Below are positions 55,541-63,043 of a DNA stretch of 64,000 nucleotides, in pieces. The stretch is from Alphaproteobacteria bacterium (GTDB lineage Bacteria; Pseudomonadota; Alphaproteobacteria; UBA8366; GCA-2717185). Position 1 is the stretch's first letter. Each line of letters starts with the position of its first letter. Both the position numbers and the translations under genes were made by a program. The notes below the pieces were generated by a model. That model was not told where the DNA came from. It worked only from the letters and a program-made list of their open reading frames with translations, and made no database searches. The DNA lies in contig WLWY01000006.1 in assembly GCA_012103325.1 (NCBI GenBank), forward strand, positions 124,001 through 188,000, given 5' to 3'.

Positions 55541-55640
55541 ATCCTAGCCTTCCCCCACAAGGGGGAAAGGGATAATTAGGACAGATCAATAGGTTATTCT
55601 CCTCCCCCTTGAGGGGGGAGGACTAAGGTGGGGGTGGTCG
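55541..55640. repeat. GC-rich palindromic intergenic repeat (two hairpins)
   Basis: Two close hairpins: TTCCCCC-ACAA-GGGGGAA at 55550-55567 and TCCTCCCCC-TTGAG-GGGGGAGGA at 55600-55622, followed by a GGTGGGGGTGG tail to about 55637. Short CCCCCTTGAGGGGGG-type units like these are frequent in alphaproteobacterial genomes as dispersed elements. It lies between two convergent genes and may act as a bidirectional transcription terminator. Confidence 0.6.
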
Positions 55641-55668
55641 GCGGTCACGTTCGCAGTTTCAACAAACG

Positions 55669-57024
55669 TCATCCCCGCAACACATCGCCCAACTCCCGAA
55701 CGTCCGCCATCCCCTCAAGCGACCGCACCGCGGCGATCACGCGATCGAATCTGTCCGCGCTCATCGACATGCTGGCGACGGCGCGCGCTTTGGCTTCGAG
55801 TTCCTCGGCACTCATTGGATTGCCCGGCGTGCCGCGACAATCCTCGACCAGTTCCTCTTCAACACTGCCGTCGGTGAACTCTACGCGCACCCGGCCGCCA
55901 ATTTTCTCCGGAAACCAGCTATCGACCTCCTTGTCTGTTTCCGTAAAAATCCGCTCCGCGAACGCGCCGATTTCCGGGTCGCCCAGGTTCGCCTCGGTAT
56001 AAGCGTCGAAGTTGTTGCCGCGTTTTACGATCTGTAGGGCGAGCGCGTAGTTCATGCTGAACTGAAAGCCGAAGATATCCTTCGGCTTGCGAATCGAACC
56101 GACTTCGTTGATCGCATGCTGATTGGCGCCCACCGTAATGCGCTTCACATCCGCCGCTTCGAAGGGTCGCCGTGCGCGGATGATGTCGACGGCATCTGCC
56201 GGTGCGTGGATCATGCCGTTGGCCGCGTATTTCTTGGTCCAGATATCGGCGACGACGAAGCGCTCACCAAGCTCGTCGGTAATAACCTCCGGCGTGTAGG
56301 TATCGCTCATGGCGCGAATGCCGAGCGGTCCTTCCAGTATCGTCGCCGGGCCGGTCAACCCAAGTTGCGCCAGCGCCGCCGCACGGATTCCGCCGGACGC
56401 AGCGATGCCGCCATGATAGCGCTTTACCTCGCCGCCGGATTTGTAACATTCCGTTACGCCGCTGCAGAAGCTCGCGCTGATCGCAATAGCATGCACCATC
56501 GCATCCGCGTCGAGCCCCATCAGCTTCCCGGCCGCTGCGACCGACCCCAGGGGCCCGGCCGCCGACGTCGGATGAAAACCGCGATAGAGCTGTGACGGCG
56601 ACAGCGCGTAGCCGCAGCGTCCCATCACCTCGTACCCCGCGACCACCGCCTCGATCAGCGCCTTACCGCCGAGCCCGTCACGCTCCGCCACGGCCAAGGC
56701 CGCCGGCACAACCACCGGGCCGGGATGCGCCAGGGCGGGTGAATAGACGTCATCCATCTCGAACCCGTGCCCGAACGCGCCATTGGCGAACGCCGCGTTT
56801 TCCGCCGAGACCTTGTCCGACGAACCGGCGATGCTTGCTTCGGGATTGTTCGCCTGACTCTTCACATAATCGACCGCCAACTTCAGCCACGGTTTGGTCG
56901 AAACGCCGATCTGGATGGCAAGCTGATCGAGAATATGGTCCTTCGTGCGCTGGATCAGGTGCGGCGTCAGGTCATCGAAGGTCAGACCGGCAACGAATTC
57001 GGCAACAGCGCGGGTCGTGCTCAT
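55669..57024 (-). CDS. MmgE/PrpD family protein (second copy)
   Basis: A 451-residue MmgE/PrpD protein. Visible blocks are FANGAFGHGFEMDDVYSPALAHPGPVVVPAALA (in parts), GYEVMGRCGYALSPSQLYRGFHPTSAAGPLGSVAAAGKL and MIHAPADAVDIIRARRPF. It retains the histidine-rich GHGFEMDD motif more clearly than the copy at 46470. The SDR gene lies 10 bp upstream on the same strand. The reaction is unknown. Confidence 0.9.
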   Translation of the reverse strand: MSTTRAVAEFVAGLTFDDLTPHLIQRTKDHILDQLAIQIGVSTKPWLKLAVDYVKSQANNPEASIAGSSDKVSAENAAFANGAFGHGFEMDDVYSPALAHPGPVVVPAALAVAERDGLGGKALIEAVVAGYEVMGRCGYALSPSQLYRGFHPTSAAGPLGSVAAAGKLMGLDADAMVHAIAISASFCSGVTECYKSGGEVKRYHGGIAASGGIRAAALAQLGLTGPATILEGPLGIRAMSDTYTPEVITDELGERFVVADIWTKKYAANGMIHAPADAVDIIRARRPFEAADVKRITVGANQHAINEVGSIRKPKDIFGFQFSMNYALALQIVKRGNNFDAYTEANLGDPEIGAFAERIFTETDKEVDSWFPEKIGGRVRVEFTDGSVEEELVEDCRGTPGNPMSAEELEAKARAVASMSMSADRFDRVIAAVRSLEGMADVRELGDVLRG

Positions 57025-57034
57025 CGTCGTCCGT

Positions 57035-57832
57035 TCAATTGCCGAGCCCCCGCATTAGTCGCCCATGGCGCTTCTCGATCAGCGATCGGGCCTCGTCCAC
57101 ATGACTGAAGACATAGAGTTCGCCAGCCTCGACAGCCGCCAAAACCTTTGCCGCAACGTCGGCAGGTTCCATGGCGTTATCGGTGGCGCGGCGCTCCACC
57201 GGTACGTCGTCGCCATTCCTTTGGAACGACGCGGGTCGGTTCGTGTTGGTAAAGATCCCGGTCTCGACTTGTCCCGGACACAGCATTGAAACACCGAGCG
57301 GCGTGTTGCGAAGTTCGCGGGCGAGGCTTTCCGTCAAGCCGACCACGGCGAATTTCGAGGTGTTGTAGACGCCGTAGCCATCACCGGCGAAATGCCCCGC
57401 TTCCGACGCCGTATTGACGATGTGTCCTTCTTCGCCGGCTTCGAGCATACGCGGCACAAAGGCGCGGACGCCATGGATGACACCCCAGAGATTGACCGCC
57501 AGAATCCATTCCCAATCCTTTTCGGCGGCGTCCAGCATGGGAGCCCGGATCAAGACGCCGGCGTTGTTGTGGACAATATGAACGGCGCCGAACCGCGCCC
57601 AGGCTGCATCCGCCAGGGCTTCCACCGAGGCCTGTTGCGTTACGTCCGTCACGACGCCGACCGTTTCCGCGCCGCGCGCTTCGGCTTCCTGACGCGCCGC
57701 TTCGAGCCCATCCGCTTCGACGTCCGCCATGACCAGCTTTGCACCGCGATCCGCGAACGCAAGCGACACCGCACGCCCGATCCCGCTCGCCGCCCCGGTT
57801 ATGACGGCGGTCTTTCCCATAAAGTCCTTCAA
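57035..57832 (-). CDS. Short-chain dehydrogenase/reductase
   Basis: A 265-residue SDR: TAVITGAASGIGRAVSLAFADRG (Rossmann glycine motif), VHNNAGVLIRA, the catalytic Ser-Tyr-Lys region TASEAGHFAGDGYGVYNTSKFA, and LCPGQVETGI. An NAD-type acidic residue follows the second strand (MADVEADG). The TTG at 57832 with AAGGA ahead is preferred over a GTG/ATG further upstream because the upstream codons lie in the intergenic repeat. It precedes the MmgE/PrpD gene by 10 bp. Confidence 0.9.
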   Translation of the reverse strand: MKDFMGKTAVITGAASGIGRAVSLAFADRGAKLVMADVEADGLEAARQEAEARGAETVGVVTDVTQQASVEALADAAWARFGAVHIVHNNAGVLIRAPMLDAAEKDWEWILAVNLWGVIHGVRAFVPRMLEAGEEGHIVNTASEAGHFAGDGYGVYNTSKFAVVGLTESLARELRNTPLGVSMLCPGQVETGIFTNTNRPASFQRNGDDVPVERRATDNAMEPADVAAKVLAAVEAGELYVFSHVDEARSLIEKRHGRLMRGLGN

Positions 57833-57860
57833 GTTCTTTTTCCTTCCAACAATAAAACCC

Positions 57861-57972
57861 GTCATCCCGGACAAGGCGCGGAGCGCCGCCGATCCGGGAT
57901 CCAGGGAAACGCCGCGTTCGGCATCAAGATGGATCCCCGATCTGCGCGGCTGCGCCGCTTGTCAGGGATGAC
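57861..57972. repeat. Nested palindromic intergenic repeat
   Basis: About 112 bp of two nested inverted repeats. The outer arms GTCATCCCGGACAAG (57861) and CTTGTCAGGGATGAC (57958-57972) are near-complementary. The inner GATCCGGGATCCA (57891-57903) pairs with TGGATCCCCGATC (57930-57942), one mismatch. GTCATCCCGG...GGATCCA repeats of this kind are common between genes in alphaproteobacteria. It lies upstream of the SDR start, where a false 14-codon N-terminal extension would otherwise run into it. Confidence 0.65.
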
Positions 57973-58037
57973 AGGTAAGGGATTATGCTGATAGCGGTAC
58001 GCATAGGATCGCCCTGCTCTCGGGGGTCTCTCAAACC

Positions 58038-59504
58038 TCAGCCCAGCCGGCCCGCGGCCTTCAGCTTTTCGATCTCGCCTTCGACACGCGTGCCCTTGAA
58101 GAAATCCGGATTCATGCCCGCATGCAGGCGCGCCGGGTTGACGAACATGAAATCCTCGAAATCCTCGTCGCTCATATGCCCGCCCTCGACCAGCTCATGC
58201 GCTTCCGAAACGCATTCTCTAATATCGGGCACGTCCCAGTGCGAGATGTCGGAGCTGAACATGGCGTTCAGGTGCCGTTCCTTTGGTCCCTGGAAGGCGA
58301 AGGAATTGATTTTGTCGTCCGCCTCGCAGCCAAAGAAGAAATTGCCGAACTGGGCGCGGATATCGTCCTTGGTCTCGCAGCCGCAGGCGGCGAATTCATC
58401 GAGTTCGTCTGGGTTCTCGAAATCGGTCCGCAGTTCTTCCAAATATTCGACGAAACTGTCTTCCCGGCCCTTGATCGCGTCGCCGCCATATTGCCGGAAA
58501 TAACCGGCGAGCTGTTCGACGTCGAGCGCCTTCGGGTCGTAGTTCCCGATCGTATGCCTGTTGCGTTTCTCCCAATGCTCGATCATGTCGGAGAGCAGGC
58601 TCAGCGCCCAACCGACACCGCCTTCCAGGAAACCGAACTTGAGATCCGGAAACCGCTTCGCGACGCCGCCGAGGAAGACCGCCTTGCAGAAGGCGTGGTT
58701 CGCCTCGGCGAAACTGCCAATATGGTTATAGACGTAGCTGGAAATCGACTTGAAGCTGCCAATGCCTTGATGGCCGGCATGTGCGGTCGGCGCCACCTTG
58801 TGCTCGACGCATTTCGCCCAGAATGGGTCGTAATTGTATTTGCTGTCCATTGCCATATGGTCGTACCACATGGCATGCCGCTTCCATTCCGGCGCTTCTT
58901 CCTCGATCTGCGGCACGTGCCGGTGCACATTGCCGGAGATCATCACACCCTTCAAACCAAGCTCACCCACCGCAAAATCGAGTTCCACTATGCCTTCTTC
59001 CGGCGTCACCGTCGGGATCGCGGCAACGGGCGCCATGCGGTCGGAGAATTCCTTCCACACTGCCGCGTTCATCGCGTTGAGCGCCCGGCAGGCCGCCTGA
59101 CGGATTTCATCGTCCTTGATGAACAGCATGTCGAGTCCGACCGTCGGGTAGAGGATGCTGAAATCCACCCCGATCTCGTCCATGCGCTCATACAGCAGGC
59201 GCGGGATCATCGCCGTCGCCCGGTCCTTCGTATTCTTCGACGGCAACGCGTGGAACGGCCGGCGCCAGCGCAGCTGATGCTGGCGCTGCTCGCGGTTCAT
59301 ATTGTTCCAGGGCGTCGGTTTCAGCCGCGTCTCGCCGACCCGGTTCTTACGAAACGTCTCGACCATCGACAGCCCGCCGACCTGCTCGACGAAGTCGAAA
59401 TAGTGCGGCATGAATTCGATGTAGTGCCCATCGCAGTCCAAGACCGGATGCTTCAGGTTGGACCGGATTTGCTCCGATGGGGAAGCCTGGGTCGCCACGC
59501 TCAT
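58038..59504 (-). CDS. Amidohydrolase-2 family protein
   Basis: A 488-residue TIM-barrel hydrolase/decarboxylase: PVLDCDGHYIEFMPHYFDF with the N-terminal metal region, MDEIGVDFSILYPTVGLDML, PTAHAGHQGIGSF with a metal-binding His, FGFLEGGVGWALSLL, and FSSDISHWDVPD carrying a late Asp. Relatives include decarboxylases of the ACMSD type and aromatic-ring hydrolases; the substrate cannot be told. The start at 59504 has AGGGAG ahead at good spacing. Confidence 0.9.
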   Translation of the reverse strand: MSVATQASPSEQIRSNLKHPVLDCDGHYIEFMPHYFDFVEQVGGLSMVETFRKNRVGETRLKPTPWNNMNREQRQHQLRWRRPFHALPSKNTKDRATAMIPRLLYERMDEIGVDFSILYPTVGLDMLFIKDDEIRQAACRALNAMNAAVWKEFSDRMAPVAAIPTVTPEEGIVELDFAVGELGLKGVMISGNVHRHVPQIEEEAPEWKRHAMWYDHMAMDSKYNYDPFWAKCVEHKVAPTAHAGHQGIGSFKSISSYVYNHIGSFAEANHAFCKAVFLGGVAKRFPDLKFGFLEGGVGWALSLLSDMIEHWEKRNRHTIGNYDPKALDVEQLAGYFRQYGGDAIKGREDSFVEYLEELRTDFENPDELDEFAACGCETKDDIRAQFGNFFFGCEADDKINSFAFQGPKERHLNAMFSSDISHWDVPDIRECVSEAHELVEGGHMSDEDFEDFMFVNPARLHAGMNPDFFKGTRVEGEIEKLKAAGRLG

Positions 59505-59562
59505 CGCCACTCTCCCTGAAATTCTATGCAACGAATATCAGTTAATCATGGCGACGGCTTTG

Positions 59563-60294
59563 TCACAAATCGGGAGCGCAGCAAGACGTGGCAGCCTTCG
59601 ACGCTTCGTACTCGTCGTGCAATTTCACCCAGCTCATCGCGCCCTCCTCATTGCGGCCTTTGGGCGCGAAGTCGAGGAAGCCGAACGAGGTGAAGACCGG
59701 TTCGACGCCGCGGGCATAAGCCGAGTAGGTATGAAACACCTCGCCGGCGCCGTTCTTCGCGAAGACGCTGATCCCCTGCAGATCCTCCATGGCAAAGCGC
59801 GTGGTGCCGAAATTGTAGCCGACGTCGCCGGTGGCGACCTGTTCCGGCGTGAAGGACACGCCGTAATCGGCATTGAAGCTGCTGCCGGCGGACGACACCC
59901 ATGGGAAGGTCCAGCCCATGCGCCGCTTGGCCGCCTCGATCTCCTCGACGGACGCGCGGGACACCGCGGCAAAGGACAGATCCGCCTGTTCAAAATGCTG
60001 TCGCGCGGAATCGACACCGTCCGCCATGCCGGCACAGCCGTGACAGATATGGGCGCTCCCCGGCGTGAGCATGAAATGCTGGACGAAGAGCTGACTGCGT
60101 CCGTCGAACAGGTCGGCGAGGGACTTTTCCCCCTCCGTCGAGCCGAAGACGTAATCCTCCTCGATCTTCACCCAGGGCATAGCACGGCGCTCGGCTTTCA
60201 ACCGGTCCTGCTGATGGGTCAGTTCCCGCTCCTTCGCCAAAAGCACCAGCCGCGCCGTACGCCATTCTTCTCGTGTCACCACTTGCTTCTGCAT
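59563..60294 (-). CDS. DUF899 family thioredoxin-like protein
   Basis: A 243-residue DUF899 protein: VTREEWRTARLVLLAKERELTHQQDRL, MPWVKIEEDYVFGSTEGEKSLADLFDGRSQLFVQHFM (in blocks), CHGCAGMADG (Cys-X2-Cys region) and YGVSFTPEQVATGDVGYNFG. The fold resembles thioredoxin and the Cys pair could be redox-active; no reaction is established. It is last in the ArsR-SRPBCC-DUF899 operon, 14 bp after the SRPBCC gene. A C-terminal CC pair is also present. Confidence 0.88.
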   Translation of the reverse strand: MQKQVVTREEWRTARLVLLAKERELTHQQDRLKAERRAMPWVKIEEDYVFGSTEGEKSLADLFDGRSQLFVQHFMLTPGSAHICHGCAGMADGVDSARQHFEQADLSFAAVSRASVEEIEAAKRRMGWTFPWVSSAGSSFNADYGVSFTPEQVATGDVGYNFGTTRFAMEDLQGISVFAKNGAGEVFHTYSAYARGVEPVFTSFGFLDFAPKGRNEEGAMSWVKLHDEYEASKAATSCCAPDL

Positions 60295-60308
60295 CTCTCG
60301 TTCTTCCT

Positions 60309-60770
60309 TTATATTTTGGCCAGGGCCGCCGCGAGGCGATCGAGGCATTTGTTCCAACCATCTTCATGGGAGTCGCTAGCGCTTGCGGTTTCGAAGGCGG
60401 CCTGATGGAAGACCAGCTCGGTTTTCCCGCCGAGATCCTTGAGCGTGACCGTGACGATCGTCTCGAAGCCAGAATGGGCGTCCGTGCCCTCCCAAATATG
60501 GGTAAAGACGATGCGTTCTAGTACAACGATCTCCCGATAGACGCCGCCCATCTTATGTTCGCCGCCGCTCTCCGTGCGGAGGTGGGAGAACCATTTGCCG
60601 CCAACGCGGAAATCCGTGCCGGCGTCGAGGATCGTCATGCCGGTCGGCCCGAACCAGTTCTTCATATGCGCGGAATCGGACCACATCTCGAACACCAGGT
60701 CGCGGGGGGCGTCGAAGATGCGCGTGATGGTCAGTTCGTGCGACGCCGCCGCCGTATCTTCAACACTCAT
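60309..60770 (-). CDS. SRPBCC (AHSA1-like) domain protein
   Basis: A 153-residue START-like/AHSA1 protein: LTITRIFDAPRDLVFEMWSDSAHMKNWFGP near the start, GTDFRVGGKWFSHLRTESGGEHKMGGVYREIVVLERIVFTHIWE (in blocks) and AFETASASDSHEDGWNKCLDRLAAAL at the end. These proteins bind hydrophobic ligands in a helix-grip pocket. GGAG lies seven bases before the ATG at 60770. It overlaps the upstream arsR-like gene by 11 bp, the usual regulator-SRPBCC pairing. Confidence 0.9.
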   Translation of the reverse strand: MSVEDTAAASHELTITRIFDAPRDLVFEMWSDSAHMKNWFGPTGMTILDAGTDFRVGGKWFSHLRTESGGEHKMGGVYREIVVLERIVFTHIWEGTDAHSGFETIVTVTLKDLGGKTELVFHQAAFETASASDSHEDGWNKCLDRLAAALAKI

Positions 60771-61113
60771 CGGAAGGCTCCTTCTTTTCGGCTTCCTGAA
60801 GTTCCTGCAAATAGGCATCCATGCGGTCGAAGGACGCCTCCCAGAATCGGCGGTACTGGTTGAGCCAGTCGGTCGCGTTTTTCAGCGGCGCCGGGGCCAG
60901 CCGGCAGGGGCGCCATTGCGCCTCCCGGCTGCGCGTGATCAGCCCGGCGCGTTCGAGCACCTTCAAATGCTTCGAGAAGGCCGGCAGGCTCATATCGTGC
61001 GGTTTGGCCAGTTCAGTCACCGACGCCTCGCCGGACATCAGCCGGGCAAGCACGGCTCGCCGGGTCGGATCGGCCAGCGCCGAAAAAGTAGCATTCAACG
61101 AGTCTGGATGCAT
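60760..61113 (-). CDS. ArsR/SmtB family regulator
   Basis: A 117-residue winged-helix repressor: FSALADPTRRAVLARLMSGEASVTELAKPHDMSLPAFSKHLKVLERAGLI (in blocks) contains the ArsR helix-turn-helix. The SmtB metal-binding ELCVCDL-type motif is absent, so it senses something other than metal by the alpha-3 site. Its stop overlaps the SRPBCC start by 11 bp. An AT-rich palindromic site upstream at 61138-61153 is the likely operator. Confidence 0.92.
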   Translation of the reverse strand: MHPDSLNATFSALADPTRRAVLARLMSGEASVTELAKPHDMSLPAFSKHLKVLERAGLITRSREAQWRPCRLAPAPLKNATDWLNQYRRFWEASFDRMDAYLQELQEAEKKEPSDEC

Positions 61114-61137
61114 TCTTGTATTTTCCTTTTTAGATAA

Positions 61138-61153
61138 TTATCCATTTAGTTAA
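61138..61153. promoter_or_regulatory. Candidate ArsR operator
   Basis: An imperfect palindrome of two heptamers, TTATCCA and TAGTTAA, separated by TT, 24 bases before the arsR start. It overlaps a perfect GATAATTATC palindrome (61133-61142) and an ATTTA-GT-TAAAT palindrome (61144-61155). The position and AT-richness suit repression by the adjacent ArsR protein; this is inference. Confidence 0.45.
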
Positions 61154-61334
61154 ATACATAATTCAACCCATCGAGTCAACGCTTCCTACCGGGAGTTATC
61201 CGGTAGGGGTGTAAACCAAAATGCAGCGTTACTACTGAAACGGGATGCGCAGCATTAGAATTCATGAAATAATATTTGCCCGTGGTCCAAGCCGACTTGT
61301 CCGGCTCCGCCATGCCGTTCGGAGTTGCAAGTTA

Positions 61335-61775
61335 ATGCGTATCAAGTCTCGATTTGTCAGAAACGCAGCACTTGCCGTTGCTGTCCTAACTATTTTGGGG
61401 GCATGCGAGCGGCTCCGCCCTGTCTACGAAGTGCACAGTCAAGCCGTACCGGTGGCCGGAACGCCCCTAACGCTGAGCCAGGTTGAGAACCGCATAATCA
61501 AAGCGGGCGCCAGCCTGGGTTGGCTGATGAAACCGTTAAAACCAGGCCTGGTTCGCGGCACGATACGGCGGGGACGGCATAGCGCCGTCGTCAATATCGA
61601 ATACGATACCAGCGCCTACAGCATCCTTTACGGTTCGTCCCAACGATTATCGGAAGGCACCGGATCACTCGAGACGCGCTACGAGGGAGAGAAGGTGATC
61701 CATAAGCGCTACAACAGATACGTAAAGAACCTGAATCGGCAGATCGAAACGTATTTGCTAACGGTCGGTTCTTGA
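61335..61775 (+). CDS. Small lipoprotein (first of tandem pair)
   Basis: A 146-residue lipoprotein with a signal peptide ending LGAC at about residue 24. The mature part is basic: LSQVENRIIKAGASLGWLMKPL and VNIEYDTSAYSILYGSS, ending RYVKNLNRQIETYLL. It shares its layout with the next gene (same order of V.Y/N.E, LS..QV....I, the YxIxY strand and a basic C-terminus). The start at 61335 has GGAG upstream. No known family is recognised. Confidence 0.75.
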   Translation: MRIKSRFVRNAALAVAVLTILGACERLRPVYEVHSQAVPVAGTPLTLSQVENRIIKAGASLGWLMKPLKPGLVRGTIRRGRHSAVVNIEYDTSAYSILYGSSQRLSEGTGSLETRYEGEKVIHKRYNRYVKNLNRQIETYLLTVGS

Positions 61776-61869
61776 GGCACTTGAACAATCTGTACTAATG
61801 AGAGCCGCGCATAGGTTGGTTACCTAATGAAATTATCATCGGCATCCGAAGGTTAAAGAGGAAATTCCC

Positions 61870-62253
61870 ATGCGTCGTTTACTTGTTCTCGCTTCGGTTC
61901 TGCTCCTGCTCGGTGCATGCAGAACCGTACCAATCTATAACGTCGAAAATGCAGAAATCTTTACCGGATCCGGCAAGGACCTATCGCATGCGCAAGTGCG
62001 CACGGCAATTGTAAACGGGTTAGTCGCCAAATCCTGGCAGATGAAGGAAATCGATTCCAGTACAATAGAGGCAACCAACGGGTCGAAAGGCCGCACCGCA
62101 ACGGTAAGAATTAAATACTCGAACAAAAACTACAGTATAAACTACGTAAACAGTGCAAAATTTCGGCATAATGGCGGCAATATACACGGAAGATACAATA
62201 AATGGATCAGGAGCCTTCAAGATAAAATCAATGCGTTTCTAGTAACTATGTAA
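61870..62253 (+). CDS. Small lipoprotein (second of tandem pair)
   Basis: A 127-residue lipoprotein whose signal peptide ends LGAC at about residue 17. The mature protein aligns end to end with the first copy (LSHAQVRTAIVNGLVAKSW, IKYSNKNYSINYVNS, KWIRSLQDKINAFL), at low identity. The gene is markedly AT-rich compared with the window. GAGGAA lies ahead of the ATG. A 4-bp gap separates it from the convergent phosphopantetheinyl transferase gene. Confidence 0.75.
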   Translation: MRRLLVLASVLLLLGACRTVPIYNVENAEIFTGSGKDLSHAQVRTAIVNGLVAKSWQMKEIDSSTIEATNGSKGRTATVRIKYSNKNYSINYVNSAKFRHNGGNIHGRYNKWIRSLQDKINAFLVTM

Positions 62254-62257
62254 AAAA

Positions 62258-63043
62258 TTAGTTTCTTGAAATTGGTTCGAAACTTAGCTCTTCAATTGTA
62301 TCTTGACCAAAACGATAAGCCCTGACGCCAAGCTCCCTGCTTGCCTGGCTGTTCGGTAAATTAACAGCCAGAGCAAGAACGAAGTTCTCGCAGAACACAC
62401 CGGCTGCTAACTTCCAGGCAGCCTCGCCCATGTCCGTCGGCGGCAACCAATCGATTCGATTTCCATCTATGACGAGCGATATGCCTTCCAATCCGTCCCA
62501 AACAGTGTCGCCTCTTGCCTTGACGATGCTTTCTTTTAAGGCCCAAAGGAACAATGCGCGGGTCGTTCTTTCCTCTCCGAGCGTCTCTATATGTTGACGT
62601 TCGGGCAGCGAGAAGAAGCGCTGCGAAATTCTGTATGCGGCCGCGGCGCGATCCAGGGCTTCGAGGTCAACGCCAATTGCCGCCGCGCGGGCCACGGCAA
62701 GAACAATATCCTTACCCGAATGAGAAAGGCTGAAACTGACGCCGGATGATGTCGGGTTGGCGAGTTCCGGTTTGCCATTATCGTTAAAGCGAAACAAAAG
62801 CGCTGCCGGATCCGTATCGAGATATTGCGCCAAGACCCGGCGCAGCAGCACACGCCCCAAAAGAAATCGGTCCGCTGGCGTGGGGTGTTTCATATCGCCA
62901 TAGCGCTGCCTTTCCGAAGGCGATAGAAGCGCGATGCCATCGGTTCGCATCCGTTCAACACAAGTTGGAGAGGTTGGCAATTGCCAGAGATGCGCCTCTC
63001 CCGATGGAAGCGAGGCGGGGAAGCCTGTCGGTGTCGCGCTCAA
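62258..63043 (-). CDS. 4'-phosphopantetheinyl transferase (Sfp-type)
   Basis: A 261-residue Sfp-type transferase that loads phosphopantetheine from CoA onto a carrier protein. The N-terminal half has LLSPSERQRYGD and ADRFLLGRVLLRRVLAQYL; the catalytic half has SFSLSHSG, GVDLE (124-128) and WALKESIVKARGD (167-179). Mg-binding Asp and Glu and the catalytic Lys are present. It overlaps the beta-ketoacyl synthase gene by 4 bp (ATGA), so it probably activates that cluster's acyl carrier protein. Confidence 0.93.
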   Translation of the reverse strand: MSATPTGFPASLPSGEAHLWQLPTSPTCVERMRTDGIALLSPSERQRYGDMKHPTPADRFLLGRVLLRRVLAQYLDTDPAALLFRFNDNGKPELANPTSSGVSFSLSHSGKDIVLAVARAAAIGVDLEALDRAAAAYRISQRFFSLPERQHIETLGEERTTRALFLWALKESIVKARGDTVWDGLEGISLVIDGNRIDWLPPTDMGEAAWKLAAGVFCENFVLALAVNLPNSQASRELGVRAYRFGQDTIEELSFEPISRN

